Shown: positions 1 through 8,274, counted from the first letter of the stretch. The stretch: DNA of 64,000 nucleotides from Candidatus Binatia bacterium (GCA_029248525.1 JAQWJE010000038.1:1-64000); one strand, 5' to 3'. The notes: generated by a model not told the origin, from the sequence alone. Numbers and translations are program-made.

Positions 1-91
1 CGATAATGAAACCGATCAGGGCGATTCCGGTGACTCCGGTCAGGAGTTTCTTGCCGACGGAAGACCAGATTTTGAAGCGCGGATTACTCAT
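1..91 (-). CDS. sdhC: Succinate dehydrogenase cytochrome b subunit (type B), N-terminal fragment
   Basis: Only the first 30 codons are inside the window; the gene runs off the left edge. The reverse strand reads from an ATG at 91 and gives a short basic start followed by SSVGKKLLTGVTGIALIGF, which matches the opening of the first membrane helix in the five-helix cytochrome b subunit of type-B succinate dehydrogenase/fumarate reductase (as in deltaproteobacteria and Bacteroidetes). The subunit anchors the flavoprotein and iron-sulfur subunits in the inner membrane and passes electrons to quinone. The heme-ligand histidines lie beyond the edge, so the call rests on this start alone. The frame is open throughout and no other frame gives a recognisable product here. 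Confidence 0.72.
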   Translation of the reverse strand, partial: MSNPRFKIWSSVGKKLLTGVTGIALIGFII

Positions 92-185
92 GAGTTCTTT
101 TAATTTTAGCGCCTCGAGACATCATTGCAACTTCTCGGAGACGGTCTTTTCTATCAGCCCTGCTCATGCCTGCGATGAATTTTCT

Positions 186-350
186 TTAGTTCAGCGGCTG
201 GTAGGGGACCAGCAGCCGCTTGGCGGCCCGAATATCCCCCGGGAGGCCCGGTACCATACGGTTGATCACCTGAGGCAACGCCACAACGATGATCAGGCTC
301 CGAAATCTCGGGAGAACCACCGATGTGCGGCAGCCTCGTGGCTGGAGGCG
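186..350 (-). pseudogene. Decayed C-terminus of a beta-lactamase-family serine hydrolase
   Basis: The reverse strand ends in VINRMVPGLPGDIRAAKRL, a close copy of the C-terminus of the intact hydrolase at 1106-2257 (YVMNRMAPGLSGDVRAAELV), and the stop codons align. Upstream, the expected glycine-rich stretch and the DPE-like segment appear as HIGGS and EPDHRCGVA, but in a different frame, so at least one frameshift separates the two halves. Nothing resembling the catalytic SxxK part is found further upstream. This is a remnant of a relative of the downstream gene, perhaps from a duplication that later lost its 5' part. The long open frame covering 186-833 is spurious apart from this tail. Confidence 0.7.
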
Positions 351-494
351 CCGCGCCCGGTCGCGCGCTGGGTACGAATTATCGCGTAAATACTTTTTTG
401 ATTTCGCGGTCAAGAATCTGAAATGATCTGCCGAATACAGTGTTCGCGCCGAAGATTTCGGGAAACGGCTCGGGGGATGAGGAGAGGATCTGTA

Positions 495-1064
495 ATGAAT
501 TCGAACAAGCGATCGCGAATCGGGATTGTGCTGCTGGCCATGGGCGCTGCCCTGACAACCATTTCCTGTGCGGCGATGCAGGCACAATATGTAGCTGAGG
601 TTTGTGCGCCGAGCGCCGCTTATGCTGCCGGTATCAATGATGCCAAGAACCGCCAGGACATGAAGGGAAACTACGCGGCGGGCTTGTCCTGTCCACAGTT
701 TCAGGCCTCTCTGAATCAGTCGTATGCGGAAGGCTTTCGCTTCGCGCTCGACAAGACCACCGCTGGGCCGGATGGCCGGTATCCCGGCTACGAATGCAGG
801 TCTTCTTTTGGCGCCAAGGTTTGCGGATATCATTGCGTCCAGTCGATGGGGACGGTCTTGTGCGCCGCGCGGCCTGACCAGATGTGTCTGCAGACCGATT
901 TCGGCAAGATGGCCTGTGGCTACGGCTGCGCGATCTCGCAGAATACGATCAAGTGTGCCCAGCGCAAGAATGAGAGCTGCGTGGCGGATAATTTCGGCAC
1001 CGTAAAGTGTGGTCGGAATTGTCGCGCGACCCCGTTCGGACTGCGTTGCGACAAAAGAAAGTAG
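495..1064 (+). CDS. Lipoprotein with three cysteine-rich repeats
   Basis: Encodes 189 residues. ATG 495 is chosen because GGAGAGG lies 8 bases upstream and because it gives a normal lipoprotein signal (basic NKRSR, hydrophobic core, LTTISC with Cys25 as the lipidated residue). Residues 26-100 hold spaced Gly/Ala/Tyr positions around two cysteines. Residues 101-189 hold three repeats of about 30 residues with the pattern C-x4-FG-x3-CG-x2-C-x7-8-C, four cysteines each, well suited to disulfide pairing after export. I cannot assign a function; repeats of this kind occur in hypothetical proteins of myxobacteria-like lineages (recollection). It faces the decayed hydrolase fragment and has no obvious operon partner. 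Confidence 0.72.
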   Translation: MNSNKRSRIGIVLLAMGAALTTISCAAMQAQYVAEVCAPSAAYAAGINDAKNRQDMKGNYAAGLSCPQFQASLNQSYAEGFRFALDKTTAGPDGRYPGYECRSSFGAKVCGYHCVQSMGTVLCAARPDQMCLQTDFGKMACGYGCAISQNTIKCAQRKNESCVADNFGTVKCGRNCRATPFGLRCDKRK

Positions 1065-1105
1065 GACCCTGATGCGGTCTTGCGGATGCGGCCGTTGGAT
1101 CCGGA

Positions 1106-2257
1106 TCAGTTCAGGGCGGCATAGGCCGCGCGAACCAGTTCGGCGGCCCGAACGTCACCGCTGAGGCCCGGCGCCATACGGTTCATTACGTAGCCCATGG
1201 CCAGTCCTGTCTCGGGATCCGCCAGCCCGAGGGAACCGCCCGCTCCGGGGTGCCCGAATGCGCCGGGTCCTGAGGTCATTACAAGCGCGGGCGGTCTCAT
1301 GAAGCCCCGGCCAAAGACGGTGGGAACCCCGAGGATCGCGTCCGGGCCATCAACCTGCGGCTCGGTGGCGCGGGCCAGAGTTTCGGGTTGGAGAATGCGG
1401 TGGTCGGCACGTTCGTCGATCGTGCCGGCATAGAGACGAGCCAGTCCGCGTGCGGTGCCAATCCCGTTGGACGAAGGCATCTCGGCTGCGTGCAGGGCTC
1501 GGGTATTCCACATCTCGTCGTAGTGAAAGAGCTGCGAGGGCCCATGCAGGGCACGTCCCAGCGGCGTGTCGGGGCCGACGAATTTCTCCATCGCCTCGCG
1601 CAGCGCCGGGTCTTCAGGCTCCGGCGGCCCGATCATCCGGCACACGCGTGCTTCCTGATCTTCCGGCAGGCCGAGATGGAAATCGGCATCCAGAGGCCCG
1701 GCCACTTCGGTGGCCAGAAAAGTCCCCGGGCTCACGCCGGTTACACGCCGGATCAATTCGCCCAGAATCCATCCATAGGTGCGGACATGGTAGCCGTGTT
1801 TTTCTCCCGGCTCCCAGAACGGCTTCTGGCTGGCGATAGCCTCGATGACAGGATCCCAGGCAAGACATTCGTCCAGAGTCAGCGGCGCATCGATGATCGG
1901 GATGCCGGCCCGGTGGGTGAGGATCATGTTGACCGGGATCGCGGCCTTGCCGGAAGCGGCAAACTCCGGCCAATAATGCGCGATCGGCAGGTCGGGATCG
2001 AGCAGGCCGCGTTCGATCAACAGGTTGGCCAGAATGGCGGTGACACCCTTGGTGGAGGAAAAGACCACCGCGAGCGTATCTTCCTGCCACCGAAGGCCCC
2101 GGTTCGCATCGGCCATGCCCGCCCAGAGGTCCACGACCACCTCGCCGCGGTGGTAGACGCAGCACGCGGCCCCGACCTCGCGGCGCTCTTCCATGTTCCT
2201 GCAGAAGGCGTCGCGGACCGGGGCGAAGCGCGCGTCGGTGAATCCATGAATTTCCAT
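1106..2257 (-). CDS. Serine hydrolase, beta-lactamase/EstB family
   Basis: Encodes 383 residues. The family (Pfam Beta-lactamase, PF00144) includes class C beta-lactamases, DD-peptidases and EstB-type carboxylesterases. The SxxK nucleophile motif is SSTK inside VFSSTKGVTA. The second motif is the Tyr in YHVRTYGWILGE, as in EstB esterases. A glycine-rich segment near the C-terminus (GHPGAGGSLGLADPE) replaces the KTG box, which again fits esterases rather than lactamases. No signal peptide is seen, so a cytoplasmic esterase is likely. ATG 2257 starts right before the conserved N-terminus (MEIHGFTDARF); the longer open frame upstream overlaps the neighbouring gene and is not used. No strong ribosome site is visible. 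Confidence 0.88.
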   Translation of the reverse strand: MEIHGFTDARFAPVRDAFCRNMEERREVGAACCVYHRGEVVVDLWAGMADANRGLRWQEDTLAVVFSSTKGVTAILANLLIERGLLDPDLPIAHYWPEFAASGKAAIPVNMILTHRAGIPIIDAPLTLDECLAWDPVIEAIASQKPFWEPGEKHGYHVRTYGWILGELIRRVTGVSPGTFLATEVAGPLDADFHLGLPEDQEARVCRMIGPPEPEDPALREAMEKFVGPDTPLGRALHGPSQLFHYDEMWNTRALHAAEMPSSNGIGTARGLARLYAGTIDERADHRILQPETLARATEPQVDGPDAILGVPTVFGRGFMRPPALVMTSGPGAFGHPGAGGSLGLADPETGLAMGYVMNRMAPGLSGDVRAAELVRAAYAALN

Positions 2258-2318
2258 GATTTGAATGAGCCGCACTCTTATCAGCGTCGGAGATCGGAGG
2301 CACCTTCGTATGGCGTTT

Positions 2319-3899
2319 TTAGGGAGTAAGCAGCCCGCCGCCGCAGTCATCACCCTGCATGATGAATATTGTCGCGGGGCCTAAGCACACGTTGTAGGCC
2401 GTATCATAGACTCCCTGACAATTGGGACTCAGCGCGTGGCCCATGGTGGCGCCGAAGATGCCGACGGCACCCGCTAACGGGGTAGAGAAGATCACTGTGA
2501 CCGCGGCGGCGGTGTCGACGATCGTGTTGGACCAGAAGTCCAGACCTTCACAGAGTTCGCGCGCCCCCTGGGCCTCATTTCCGCAGCACTCCGCCGCAGC
2601 GGCCTCCTGCGTCTCGCAGTCGTCGCTGATCATCATCGCCTGCTCACCGCAGCTTTGAGGGCGCCCTGTGGCATAGAGCGGGTCGATGTCGGACAGGTCC
2701 AGAGGTGTCCAAAGCGACGCCAGGAGGTCTCCGTCCAGCGCCGCGAAGGTCACGCCCTCATGGGCGCCCTCCGGATCCGTCGGATCGAAGCCGAGCGCGA
2801 GGGGCGCGGGCTGCTCGCCGATGGCGTCGGCGTCTTCAGGGGAGACAGCCAGCGATAGGTGCTCGCCGAAGGAGGCGCCGTCCCACTCCTGCACGATCGA
2901 CCAGCCGTCGGCGCGGAGTTGGCTGAAGACAGCGCCCTCGTGTCCCCAGGCATACAGGTCCGTCGTAGCGCCGTCGGTGATCGCCAGGATCCGCATCTCG
3001 GAGAGCTTCTCCAGCGACGCCTCGCCCTCGGGGGGTAGGTTCAGGGACTCACCAGAGGCCTCCTTCGCGAATGCCATCAGGCTTCGAAAATCGACCTCGG
3101 CGACCACCAACTCGTCGCCAGCGGTCCGCAGCGCACCCTCGACCTCGAAGAGCTGTGTCACCCGCGCCTCCGCGCAGTCGCAGGTGTCGTCCGCCAACAC
3201 GTGATATTCTTGATCCATGACGTCATCGAATTCATCGTTGATTATCGGCTGGTCTTCATCGCCGTGAATGGACATGTTACCCAAACCTGGATCTTCGCTG
3301 TCCGTGTCCATCGGAATACAACCTCGAAAGAGTCCCGCAGAAGCACTCGGATCTTTGTCTGCGCTCGATCGCCGGCGCCGACATTGCCCATTCGTGAGCT
3401 CCGGTTCATCGCAAGATGTGAAGGTCGCGTTGGGTACTTCTTCAATCAGACTTCGAATCGTGGAATTGGCTGCGAGGTCTCTGTTACGGACTCCGAACTC
3501 TTCCAGGTTGCGCTCGAACGCAGCCAGCACGGAGGCCTGCGACGCTCTGGATTCTGCGTCCGTCATTCGCCCGGCACAGTTGTCACCAAGCTCGGCGTCC
3601 TTGCTCTGCGCTTTGACCCGGGTCTTCTCCCAGCCTGCCAGAAACTTCAGATGACATTTTTTGTCAGCTTTTCGCGTGTCCGCTGATCGACCCTTCGAGA
3701 CGTTTGCGTCCGCCTTGCTGAGGCACAGGCTGAGATCTCCTTTCAGGAGGTCTGCCTTCATTGCGCACTTTGCACCCTCCGACATTGCCTGTGCAGGTGT
3801 ATTGGCCGCGCAGATCGCGACGATTGAGAGCATCCCGATCAGACCCTTGATGGAGTGGTTTCGATAAAATTTCCGGATCGCATTTTCGTTCGTGTTCAT
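2319..3899 (-). CDS. Exported protein of unknown function, cysteine-containing
   Basis: Encodes 526 residues. A Sec signal peptide is clear: basic start, hydrophobic GLIGMLSIVAICA, and an AxA cleavage site at TPAQA. The mature protein has an acidic middle part (residues about 190-240, many Asp/Glu), scattered cysteines with CDCAEA and AECCGN clusters, and a hydrophobic glycine-rich segment near residues 460-495 (IVDTAAAVTVIFSTPLAGAV) that might insert in a membrane. No family is recognised. AAGGAGAG lies just upstream of ATG 3899, and a near-consensus promoter sits about 50 bases further up. The gene diverges from a TetR regulator, which may control it. Confidence 0.75.
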   Translation of the reverse strand: MNTNENAIRKFYRNHSIKGLIGMLSIVAICAANTPAQAMSEGAKCAMKADLLKGDLSLCLSKADANVSKGRSADTRKADKKCHLKFLAGWEKTRVKAQSKDAELGDNCAGRMTDAESRASQASVLAAFERNLEEFGVRNRDLAANSTIRSLIEEVPNATFTSCDEPELTNGQCRRRRSSADKDPSASAGLFRGCIPMDTDSEDPGLGNMSIHGDEDQPIINDEFDDVMDQEYHVLADDTCDCAEARVTQLFEVEGALRTAGDELVVAEVDFRSLMAFAKEASGESLNLPPEGEASLEKLSEMRILAITDGATTDLYAWGHEGAVFSQLRADGWSIVQEWDGASFGEHLSLAVSPEDADAIGEQPAPLALGFDPTDPEGAHEGVTFAALDGDLLASLWTPLDLSDIDPLYATGRPQSCGEQAMMISDDCETQEAAAAECCGNEAQGARELCEGLDFWSNTIVDTAAAVTVIFSTPLAGAVGIFGATMGHALSPNCQGVYDTAYNVCLGPATIFIMQGDDCGGGLLTP

Positions 3900-3950
3900 T
3901 TTTCTCTCTCCTTGGTTGGCTTCGTTAGAAGATCTTTACAATGGAAAGTA

Positions 3951-3979
3951 TTGATAGGAAAGAAACTAAACACTGTCAA
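3951..3979 (-). promoter_or_regulatory. Near-consensus sigma70-type promoter for the exported protein at 2319-3899
   Basis: On the minus strand TTGACA (3979-3974) is followed after exactly 17 bases by TATCAA (3956-3951), with the start codon about 50 bases downstream. A direct repeat of CACTGT (3971-3976 and 3985-3990 as read on the plus strand) overlaps the -35 box and could be a regulator site. The surrounding 3900-4118 region is clearly more AT-rich than the rest of the window. Confidence 0.6.
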
Positions 3980-4066
3980 CTAAGCACTGTAAAGAAAATG
4001 CAAATGCTATGTAATACGGGAACTTTTTCTTTTATTTTTTCGCCGCCATGGGTTTCTTCCGTAAAG

Positions 4067-4083
4067 TTACTTTCTAATAGTAA
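4067..4083. promoter_or_regulatory. Inverted repeat, candidate TetR operator
   Basis: TTACT and AGTAA form a 5-base inverted repeat separated by 7 bases, 36 bases upstream of the TetR start codon at 4119. TetR genes often bind such sites in front of themselves. The arms are short, so chance is possible in this AT-rich stretch. Confidence 0.3.
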
Positions 4084-4118
4084 GTTCAAATGGTACGTCT
4101 GAAGCCGGGGAGAACTCG

Positions 4119-4751
4119 ATGGCAAATGAAGAAAAAAACCCGGATTCCGAGGCGCAGGCCTACCACCACGGGCGCCTCAAGGAGGCTCTCAAGACCGTCG
4201 CGCTAGAGATCGTGCAGGAGAGCGGCGAGAAAGGCCTGACCTTTCGGGAACTCGCCCGGCGCACCGGGGTCACGCACACCGCCCCGTATGCTCACTACAA
4301 GAACAAGGACGCGCTGCTTGCGGCTGTTGCCGCCGACGGTTTCCGCAAACTGGCCGACCGGATGGACCAGGCGGCCGCCGATCTCGATCCGGACCCTCTG
4401 GTCCAGTTGGCCGCGGTCGCGCAGGGCTATCTGCAGTTTGCCGTGGAGGATGCGGCTTACCACGAAATCGTCTTCGGGGCGGAAATCAGCGTCGACCGTG
4501 ACGATCCGGAGCTGCGGGCCGCCGATGATGAAGCCTTTAATTTCGTGCGGCGGCTTTTTGTGTCGGCCCAGGAGGCAGGCGCGATCCGTGATCTGCCCCC
4601 CGACAAGCTCACGATGATTCTGTGGGCCTCGATCCTCGGCTGCGCCGAGGCCTTGCGGATGGGTGTTGCGCAGAAACGCGGCATCGAAGATCGCGAGGAA
4701 TTGATCCATCTTCTGCTCGACGTCATGCTCGGCGGACTCGCACCGCGCTGA
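4119..4751 (+). CDS. TetR/AcrR-family transcriptional regulator
   Basis: Encodes 210 residues, a normal size for the family. The N-terminal DNA-binding domain (about residues 17-65) has the expected helix-turn-helix: GLTFRELARRTGVTHTAPYA followed by HYKNKDALLAAVA. The rest is the ligand-binding helical domain, resembling the WHG-type TetR C-terminal family. GGGGAGAA precedes ATG 4119. It is followed 124 bases later by an acyl-CoA ligase on the same strand and diverges from the exported protein at 2319-3899. Likely targets are therefore itself, the ligase and perhaps the divergent gene; an acyl-CoA or fatty-acid-like ligand is a guess from context. Confidence 0.9.
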   Translation: MANEEKNPDSEAQAYHHGRLKEALKTVALEIVQESGEKGLTFRELARRTGVTHTAPYAHYKNKDALLAAVAADGFRKLADRMDQAAADLDPDPLVQLAAVAQGYLQFAVEDAAYHEIVFGAEISVDRDDPELRAADDEAFNFVRRLFVSAQEAGAIRDLPPDKLTMILWASILGCAEALRMGVAQKRGIEDREELIHLLLDVMLGGLAPR

Positions 4752-4875
4752 GGACGCGCGATCGATGTCCGCGGCCTCCTTAACGCTGGCGCAGGGGCCG
4801 ACCGCCGCTTTGAGGACACGCGTGCGGGCCGCTAAGGTTCGGAGCCTGACGGCAACCCGGGATGGGAGAACGGAA

Positions 4876-6582
4876 ATGTACAAGGAACTTCACGAAATCA
4901 CAGCGCAGCTCACCGGCGAAGGCGGACCCTTCGAGATCGCTGAAGTTGAGCTCGACGGGGTCGCCCTGCGCACCTACAAGAACGCGCCGGCGGATATGCG
5001 CCAGGTCTGGTTGGGGACCGCCGGCCACGGGGATGCCGATTATCTGGTGTATGAGGACGAACGGCTCACCTATGCCGAGTCCCACAAGCTGGTCGCGGCG
5101 GCCGCGCGCAATTTGGTCGACCGCTTCGGGGTGAAGCCCGGTGATCGCATTGCGGTTGCCATGCGCAACTATCCGGAATGGGTGCTCTCCTATTGGGCGG
5201 CGATCTCGGTGGGGGCGAGTGTGGTCGGTATGAATGCCTGGTGGACAGGACCCGAAATGGTCTATGCCCTGAATGACGCGAAACCGACATTGCTGATTGC
5301 CGACAAGGAGCGACTCGAGCGGCTGGAGCCGGTCCGCGATCAAGTCGGCGACTTTCAAATCATTACCGTGCGCGTGAGCGAGGGTGCGCCTGCCGGATCG
5401 CAGCCCTGGTCGGAACTGGTGGCGGGCGAGGGGACCATGCCCGAGGTGGAGATCGACCCGGATTCGGACGCCTGCATTTTTTATACGTCCGGAACCACGG
5501 GTGTGCCCAAGGGCGCACAACTCACCCACCGCGGTTGCACCAACAATATCATGAGCATGGCGTTCTGGAATGCCGCCTCGCCCGCCGCATTGGCCGCCGC
5601 GGGCAAGACCCGGGCGCCGGTTGCCGGCGAGGTCTCCTACCCGCCAGCTTTTCTCGTCGTGACGCCGCTGTTTCACGTCACCGCCTGCAATTGTGTGATG
5701 CACGGCGCCTCGCTCACCGGAGCCAAGCTCATCCTGGTCTATAAATGGGACGCGGGTCGGGCATTGGAACTGATCGAGCAGGAGCGCGTGACGACGATCT
5801 CGGGTGTGCCCGTGATGTCGCGTGAATTGATCGCCCATGAGGATTTTGCGAAATCGGACACCTCCTCGCTGAAGTCGCTCGGCGGCGGCGGGGCGGCGAT
5901 TCAGCCCGATCTGGTCGAGAAGATCGAGTCACGGGTATCCAGTGCCCGTCCAGGGACCGGCTATGGCATGACCGAGGCCTGTGGTGTGATCACCATGAAC
6001 TCGGCGGATTATTTCGTCGACAAGCCCGAGACCGTGGGACCTATTTTGCCGGTTTTTGAAACCATGATCGAGGGACCGGATGGCAAGCCGGTCACCGACG
6101 GCGGGGTCGGCGAGCTCTGCGTCCGCGGTGGTCAGGTGATCCGCGGCTATCTGAACCGTCCCGAGGCGACGGCCGAGAGCATCACCAACGGATGGTTGCA
6201 TACCGGTGATATCGCGCGCATCGACGAAGATGGTTTTGTGGCGATTGTGGATCGGGCCAAGGATATGCTTCTACGCGGCGGCGAGAACGTTTACTGCGCC
6301 GAGGTCGAGGCGGCGATCTTCGAGCATGACGCGGTGGCTGAATGCGCCGTGATCGGCGTGCCTGATGATCGGCTTGGCGAAGAGGTTGGTGCGGCAGTCG
6401 TGCTGGCCGACGGTGTGTCAGTGGATGCGGATGCGCTGCGCGCTTTTGTGAAAGAGCGGATCGCCGCCTTCAAGGCGCCACGCTATATCTGGTTCATGGA
6501 TTCGGCGTTGCCGCGCAATGCGAGCGGTAAATTCATGAAACCGGAGCTGCGCGATTCGCTCGATGTGCAAGACGCACAGTGA
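4876..6582 (+). CDS. Acyl-CoA synthetase (AMP-forming), class I adenylate-forming family
   Basis: Encodes 568 residues. It would activate a carboxylic acid to an acyl-adenylate and then a CoA thioester in the cytoplasm. The ATP-binding P-loop is YTSGTTGVPKGA (about residues 203-214). The adenine-binding GYGMTE motif, the hinge-region HTGD...DRAKD, and the catalytic lysine in ASGKFMKPEL are all present, so the enzyme should be active. ATG 4876 is preferred because GGGAG lies 10 bases upstream and the encoded N-terminus matches the family; an in-frame ATG at 4765 would add 37 unrelated residues. It probably belongs with the TetR gene just upstream. The substrate (fatty, branched or aromatic acid) cannot be read from sequence. 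Confidence 0.9.
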   Translation: MYKELHEITAQLTGEGGPFEIAEVELDGVALRTYKNAPADMRQVWLGTAGHGDADYLVYEDERLTYAESHKLVAAAARNLVDRFGVKPGDRIAVAMRNYPEWVLSYWAAISVGASVVGMNAWWTGPEMVYALNDAKPTLLIADKERLERLEPVRDQVGDFQIITVRVSEGAPAGSQPWSELVAGEGTMPEVEIDPDSDACIFYTSGTTGVPKGAQLTHRGCTNNIMSMAFWNAASPAALAAAGKTRAPVAGEVSYPPAFLVVTPLFHVTACNCVMHGASLTGAKLILVYKWDAGRALELIEQERVTTISGVPVMSRELIAHEDFAKSDTSSLKSLGGGGAAIQPDLVEKIESRVSSARPGTGYGMTEACGVITMNSADYFVDKPETVGPILPVFETMIEGPDGKPVTDGGVGELCVRGGQVIRGYLNRPEATAESITNGWLHTGDIARIDEDGFVAIVDRAKDMLLRGGENVYCAEVEAAIFEHDAVAECAVIGVPDDRLGEEVGAAVVLADGVSVDADALRAFVKERIAAFKAPRYIWFMDSALPRNASGKFMKPELRDSLDVQDAQ

Positions 6583-6692
6583 GGAGCGGGGCGACTTCGG
6601 CTGCGGGCTGGGTTTCTCGGTGCGAAATCGTGGCCGTTGGATGGCCATGGCCGAAGGCCGGCTGTTGAACAACGCCTCGAGGTGGTCTTTCT

Positions 6693-7565
6693 CTATTTCA
6701 GTCTGATGCCGAAATTGTCTTCGTAGAGGCTGTTGTATTCTTCGTCGGACAGGTCGCCTCCCATGGCCACCCATTGCTCATCCGACATGCGACCGCGCCC
6801 GGCGCGGATGCCGTGCGCGTCTTCACCGACCGGCCAGCGCAGACGATAGTCATCGGTCTCGATGGCCTCGCGGATGGTCTCGGCGACGGTTTCGGGTTGC
6901 ACCGCAGAGACAAAGCCCGCCACGAACATCTTGCCGTTGCGTCGCATGAGGTCGACGTAGGGAGAGGTCTTGTCGTAGCGAGTGGCCGGCGCGGAATTCT
7001 CGAAGATCTTGGTCATGATCACACCAGGTTCGACATTGACGACGCGTACGCCAAACCTCGATACCTCATGCGCCAGTGCTTCGCCGGCACATTCCAGCGC
7101 CCATTTGGACGCCGAGTACGCCACCTGATTCGGCATGGCGACCAGACCCTCCATGGAGGTGATGTTGACGATGCAGCCCGAGCGTCGCTCGCGCATCGCG
7201 GGGAGGACAGCCTGAATGCAGCGAATGGCGCCGAAGTAGTTGGTTTGGAACATCGCTTCGTGCTCTGCCATGGGCGTGATTTCCAGAGGCGTCGCGCCGC
7301 CCATCCCCGCATTGTTGACGAGGACATCGATTGCCTGCGGGCCGCCGGCGGCCTCGATGGCGCCCGCGACCGAGGCGTCTTCGGTGACGTCCATTTGCAC
7401 GACGGTCACAGGCAATCCTTCGGCTGCTTCGCGCAAGGCCTCGGATTTGCCGGGATTGCGCATGCCGGCGAACACCGAGTAACCGTTTCGGGCGAGGTCT
7501 ATGGCTGTCGCCAGACCGATACCGGTACTGGTTCCTGTGACCAATGCGACTTTTTCGGTGCTCAT
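6693..7565 (-). CDS. Short-chain dehydrogenase/reductase (SDR)
   Basis: Encodes 290 residues. Classical SDR motifs are present: NAD(P)-binding TGTSTGIG near the N-terminus, NNAG, the catalytic Ser in NITSMEG and YSASK. It would oxidise or reduce an alcohol/ketone with NAD(P)H. The extended C-terminal 40 residues (acidic, ending NFGIRLK) are longer than in minimal SDRs. ATG 7565 is chosen because GGAGATATCC stands right before it; the alternative ATG at 7577 overlaps that site. The gene converges on the acyl-CoA ligase, with a short gap holding no clear terminator. Substrate unknown; the neighbourhood suggests lipid or sterol-like molecules. Confidence 0.88.
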   Translation of the reverse strand: MSTEKVALVTGTSTGIGLATAIDLARNGYSVFAGMRNPGKSEALREAAEGLPVTVVQMDVTEDASVAGAIEAAGGPQAIDVLVNNAGMGGATPLEITPMAEHEAMFQTNYFGAIRCIQAVLPAMRERRSGCIVNITSMEGLVAMPNQVAYSASKWALECAGEALAHEVSRFGVRVVNVEPGVIMTKIFENSAPATRYDKTSPYVDLMRRNGKMFVAGFVSAVQPETVAETIREAIETDDYRLRWPVGEDAHGIRAGRGRMSDEQWVAMGGDLSDEEYNSLYEDNFGIRLK

Positions 7566-7850
7566 GGATATCTCCAATCCTGTCTTTGAGGCTGTTGGAA
7601 TCGGGGGAATTTGTGATGGTTGCCAGCGCTGCCGGGGGCCATCGACTGCCCGCCTTCGCGGGCTTGTTCGGGGTTGGCGCGGACCTCGCGGTCGGCAGCC
7701 TTGGCATCCCTACCGACCGCAATACGCAATCGATCCGGGCGCACGCCGTTCGGGATTATGGGCGCGGCCTTCTCGACGCAGACCGAGGGCCGATGTTGGC
7801 GCCCGTCGGGGACTCCGTGTGCGGTTTCTGACTTCAGGGCGACGTCGCAC
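7566..7850. other. Intergenic gap of about 285 bases without a supported gene
   Basis: Open frames cross this stretch on both strands, but none has a convincing ribosome site, conserved motif or signal peptide. The GC-rich palindromic look of parts of it (for example cgcccgccttcgcgggc) suggests folded RNA or spacer DNA. It includes the leader of the SDR gene on the minus strand and whatever terminates yhbY. I see nothing else in it. Confidence 0.5.
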
Positions 7851-8144
7851 TCAAGCGAGCTCAATGCCGGGGTTGTCCGGGTGGGCGCGATAGAGAAGTA
7901 ACGTATGGCCGAGTTTCTGGGCGATCTCGCAGCCGAGGTCGGCTTCGATGGCGGCCGCGATGGCATTTTTATCCAGAGGACAGTCGCTCGAGCGCCGCAC
8001 CTTGATCAACTCATGAGCGAGCAGTTGCTCATCGATGGCGTTTTTCACCGATTCGCTGAGTCCGGACTTGCCGATCTGGACCACCGGAGGCAGTCCGTGT
8101 CCGAGTCCACGCAGTTGGCGTCGCTGTTTTCCGGTAAGCGGCAT
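7851..8144 (-). CDS. yhbY: YhbY-family RNA-binding protein (CRM domain)
   Basis: Encodes 97 residues, the standard length for YhbY. One CRM domain fills the protein: LTGKQRRQLRGLGHGLPPVV at the start, then the GxxG-type loop in QIGKSGLSESV, and ELIKVRR. Family members bind pre-50S ribosomal particles and act in ribosome assembly in the cytoplasm. The gene stands alone between an SDR and a membrane hydroxylase on the same strand. The start ATG fits the conserved beginning (MPLTGKQRR). Confidence 0.93.
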   Translation of the reverse strand: MPLTGKQRRQLRGLGHGLPPVVQIGKSGLSESVKNAIDEQLLAHELIKVRRSSDCPLDKNAIAAAIEADLGCEIAQKLGHTLLLYRAHPDNPGIELA

Positions 8145-8202
8145 GCAAGCAAGGTAGCAGAGACCTGGTGGACACGCAGGTCAACTCGAAGGTCAACTTG
8201 AT

Positions 8203-8274
8203 GGCAGGCTCTCAGGCAGGCTCTCAGGCAGGCTCGGAGGCTGGCTCGGAGGCCGTGCCGGAGGCGGGTTCAGG
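8203..8274. repeat. 12-bp tandem repeat, six units, at the 3' end of the hydroxylase gene
   Basis: Six consecutive 12-base units start at 8203 (GGCAGGCTCTCA twice, then GGCAGGCTCGGA and three more diverged copies). Read on the minus strand each unit encodes Glu-Pro-Ala-Ser or a variant, forming the tail of the hydroxylase. In the last two units the Ser codon has become TGA, so repeat variation itself makes the stop codon at 8224-8226. Confidence 0.85.

Noticed and set aside
351-833. Long minus-strand open frame continuing upstream of the hydrolase remnant
   Set aside because: Only its last part matches a protein family; the rest is antisense to the Cys-repeat lipoprotein and has no motif or ribosome site.
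7544-7966. Open frames on both strands in the gap before yhbY
   Set aside because: No conserved motif, no signal peptide, no ribosome site; composition reflects general GC-rich third positions.
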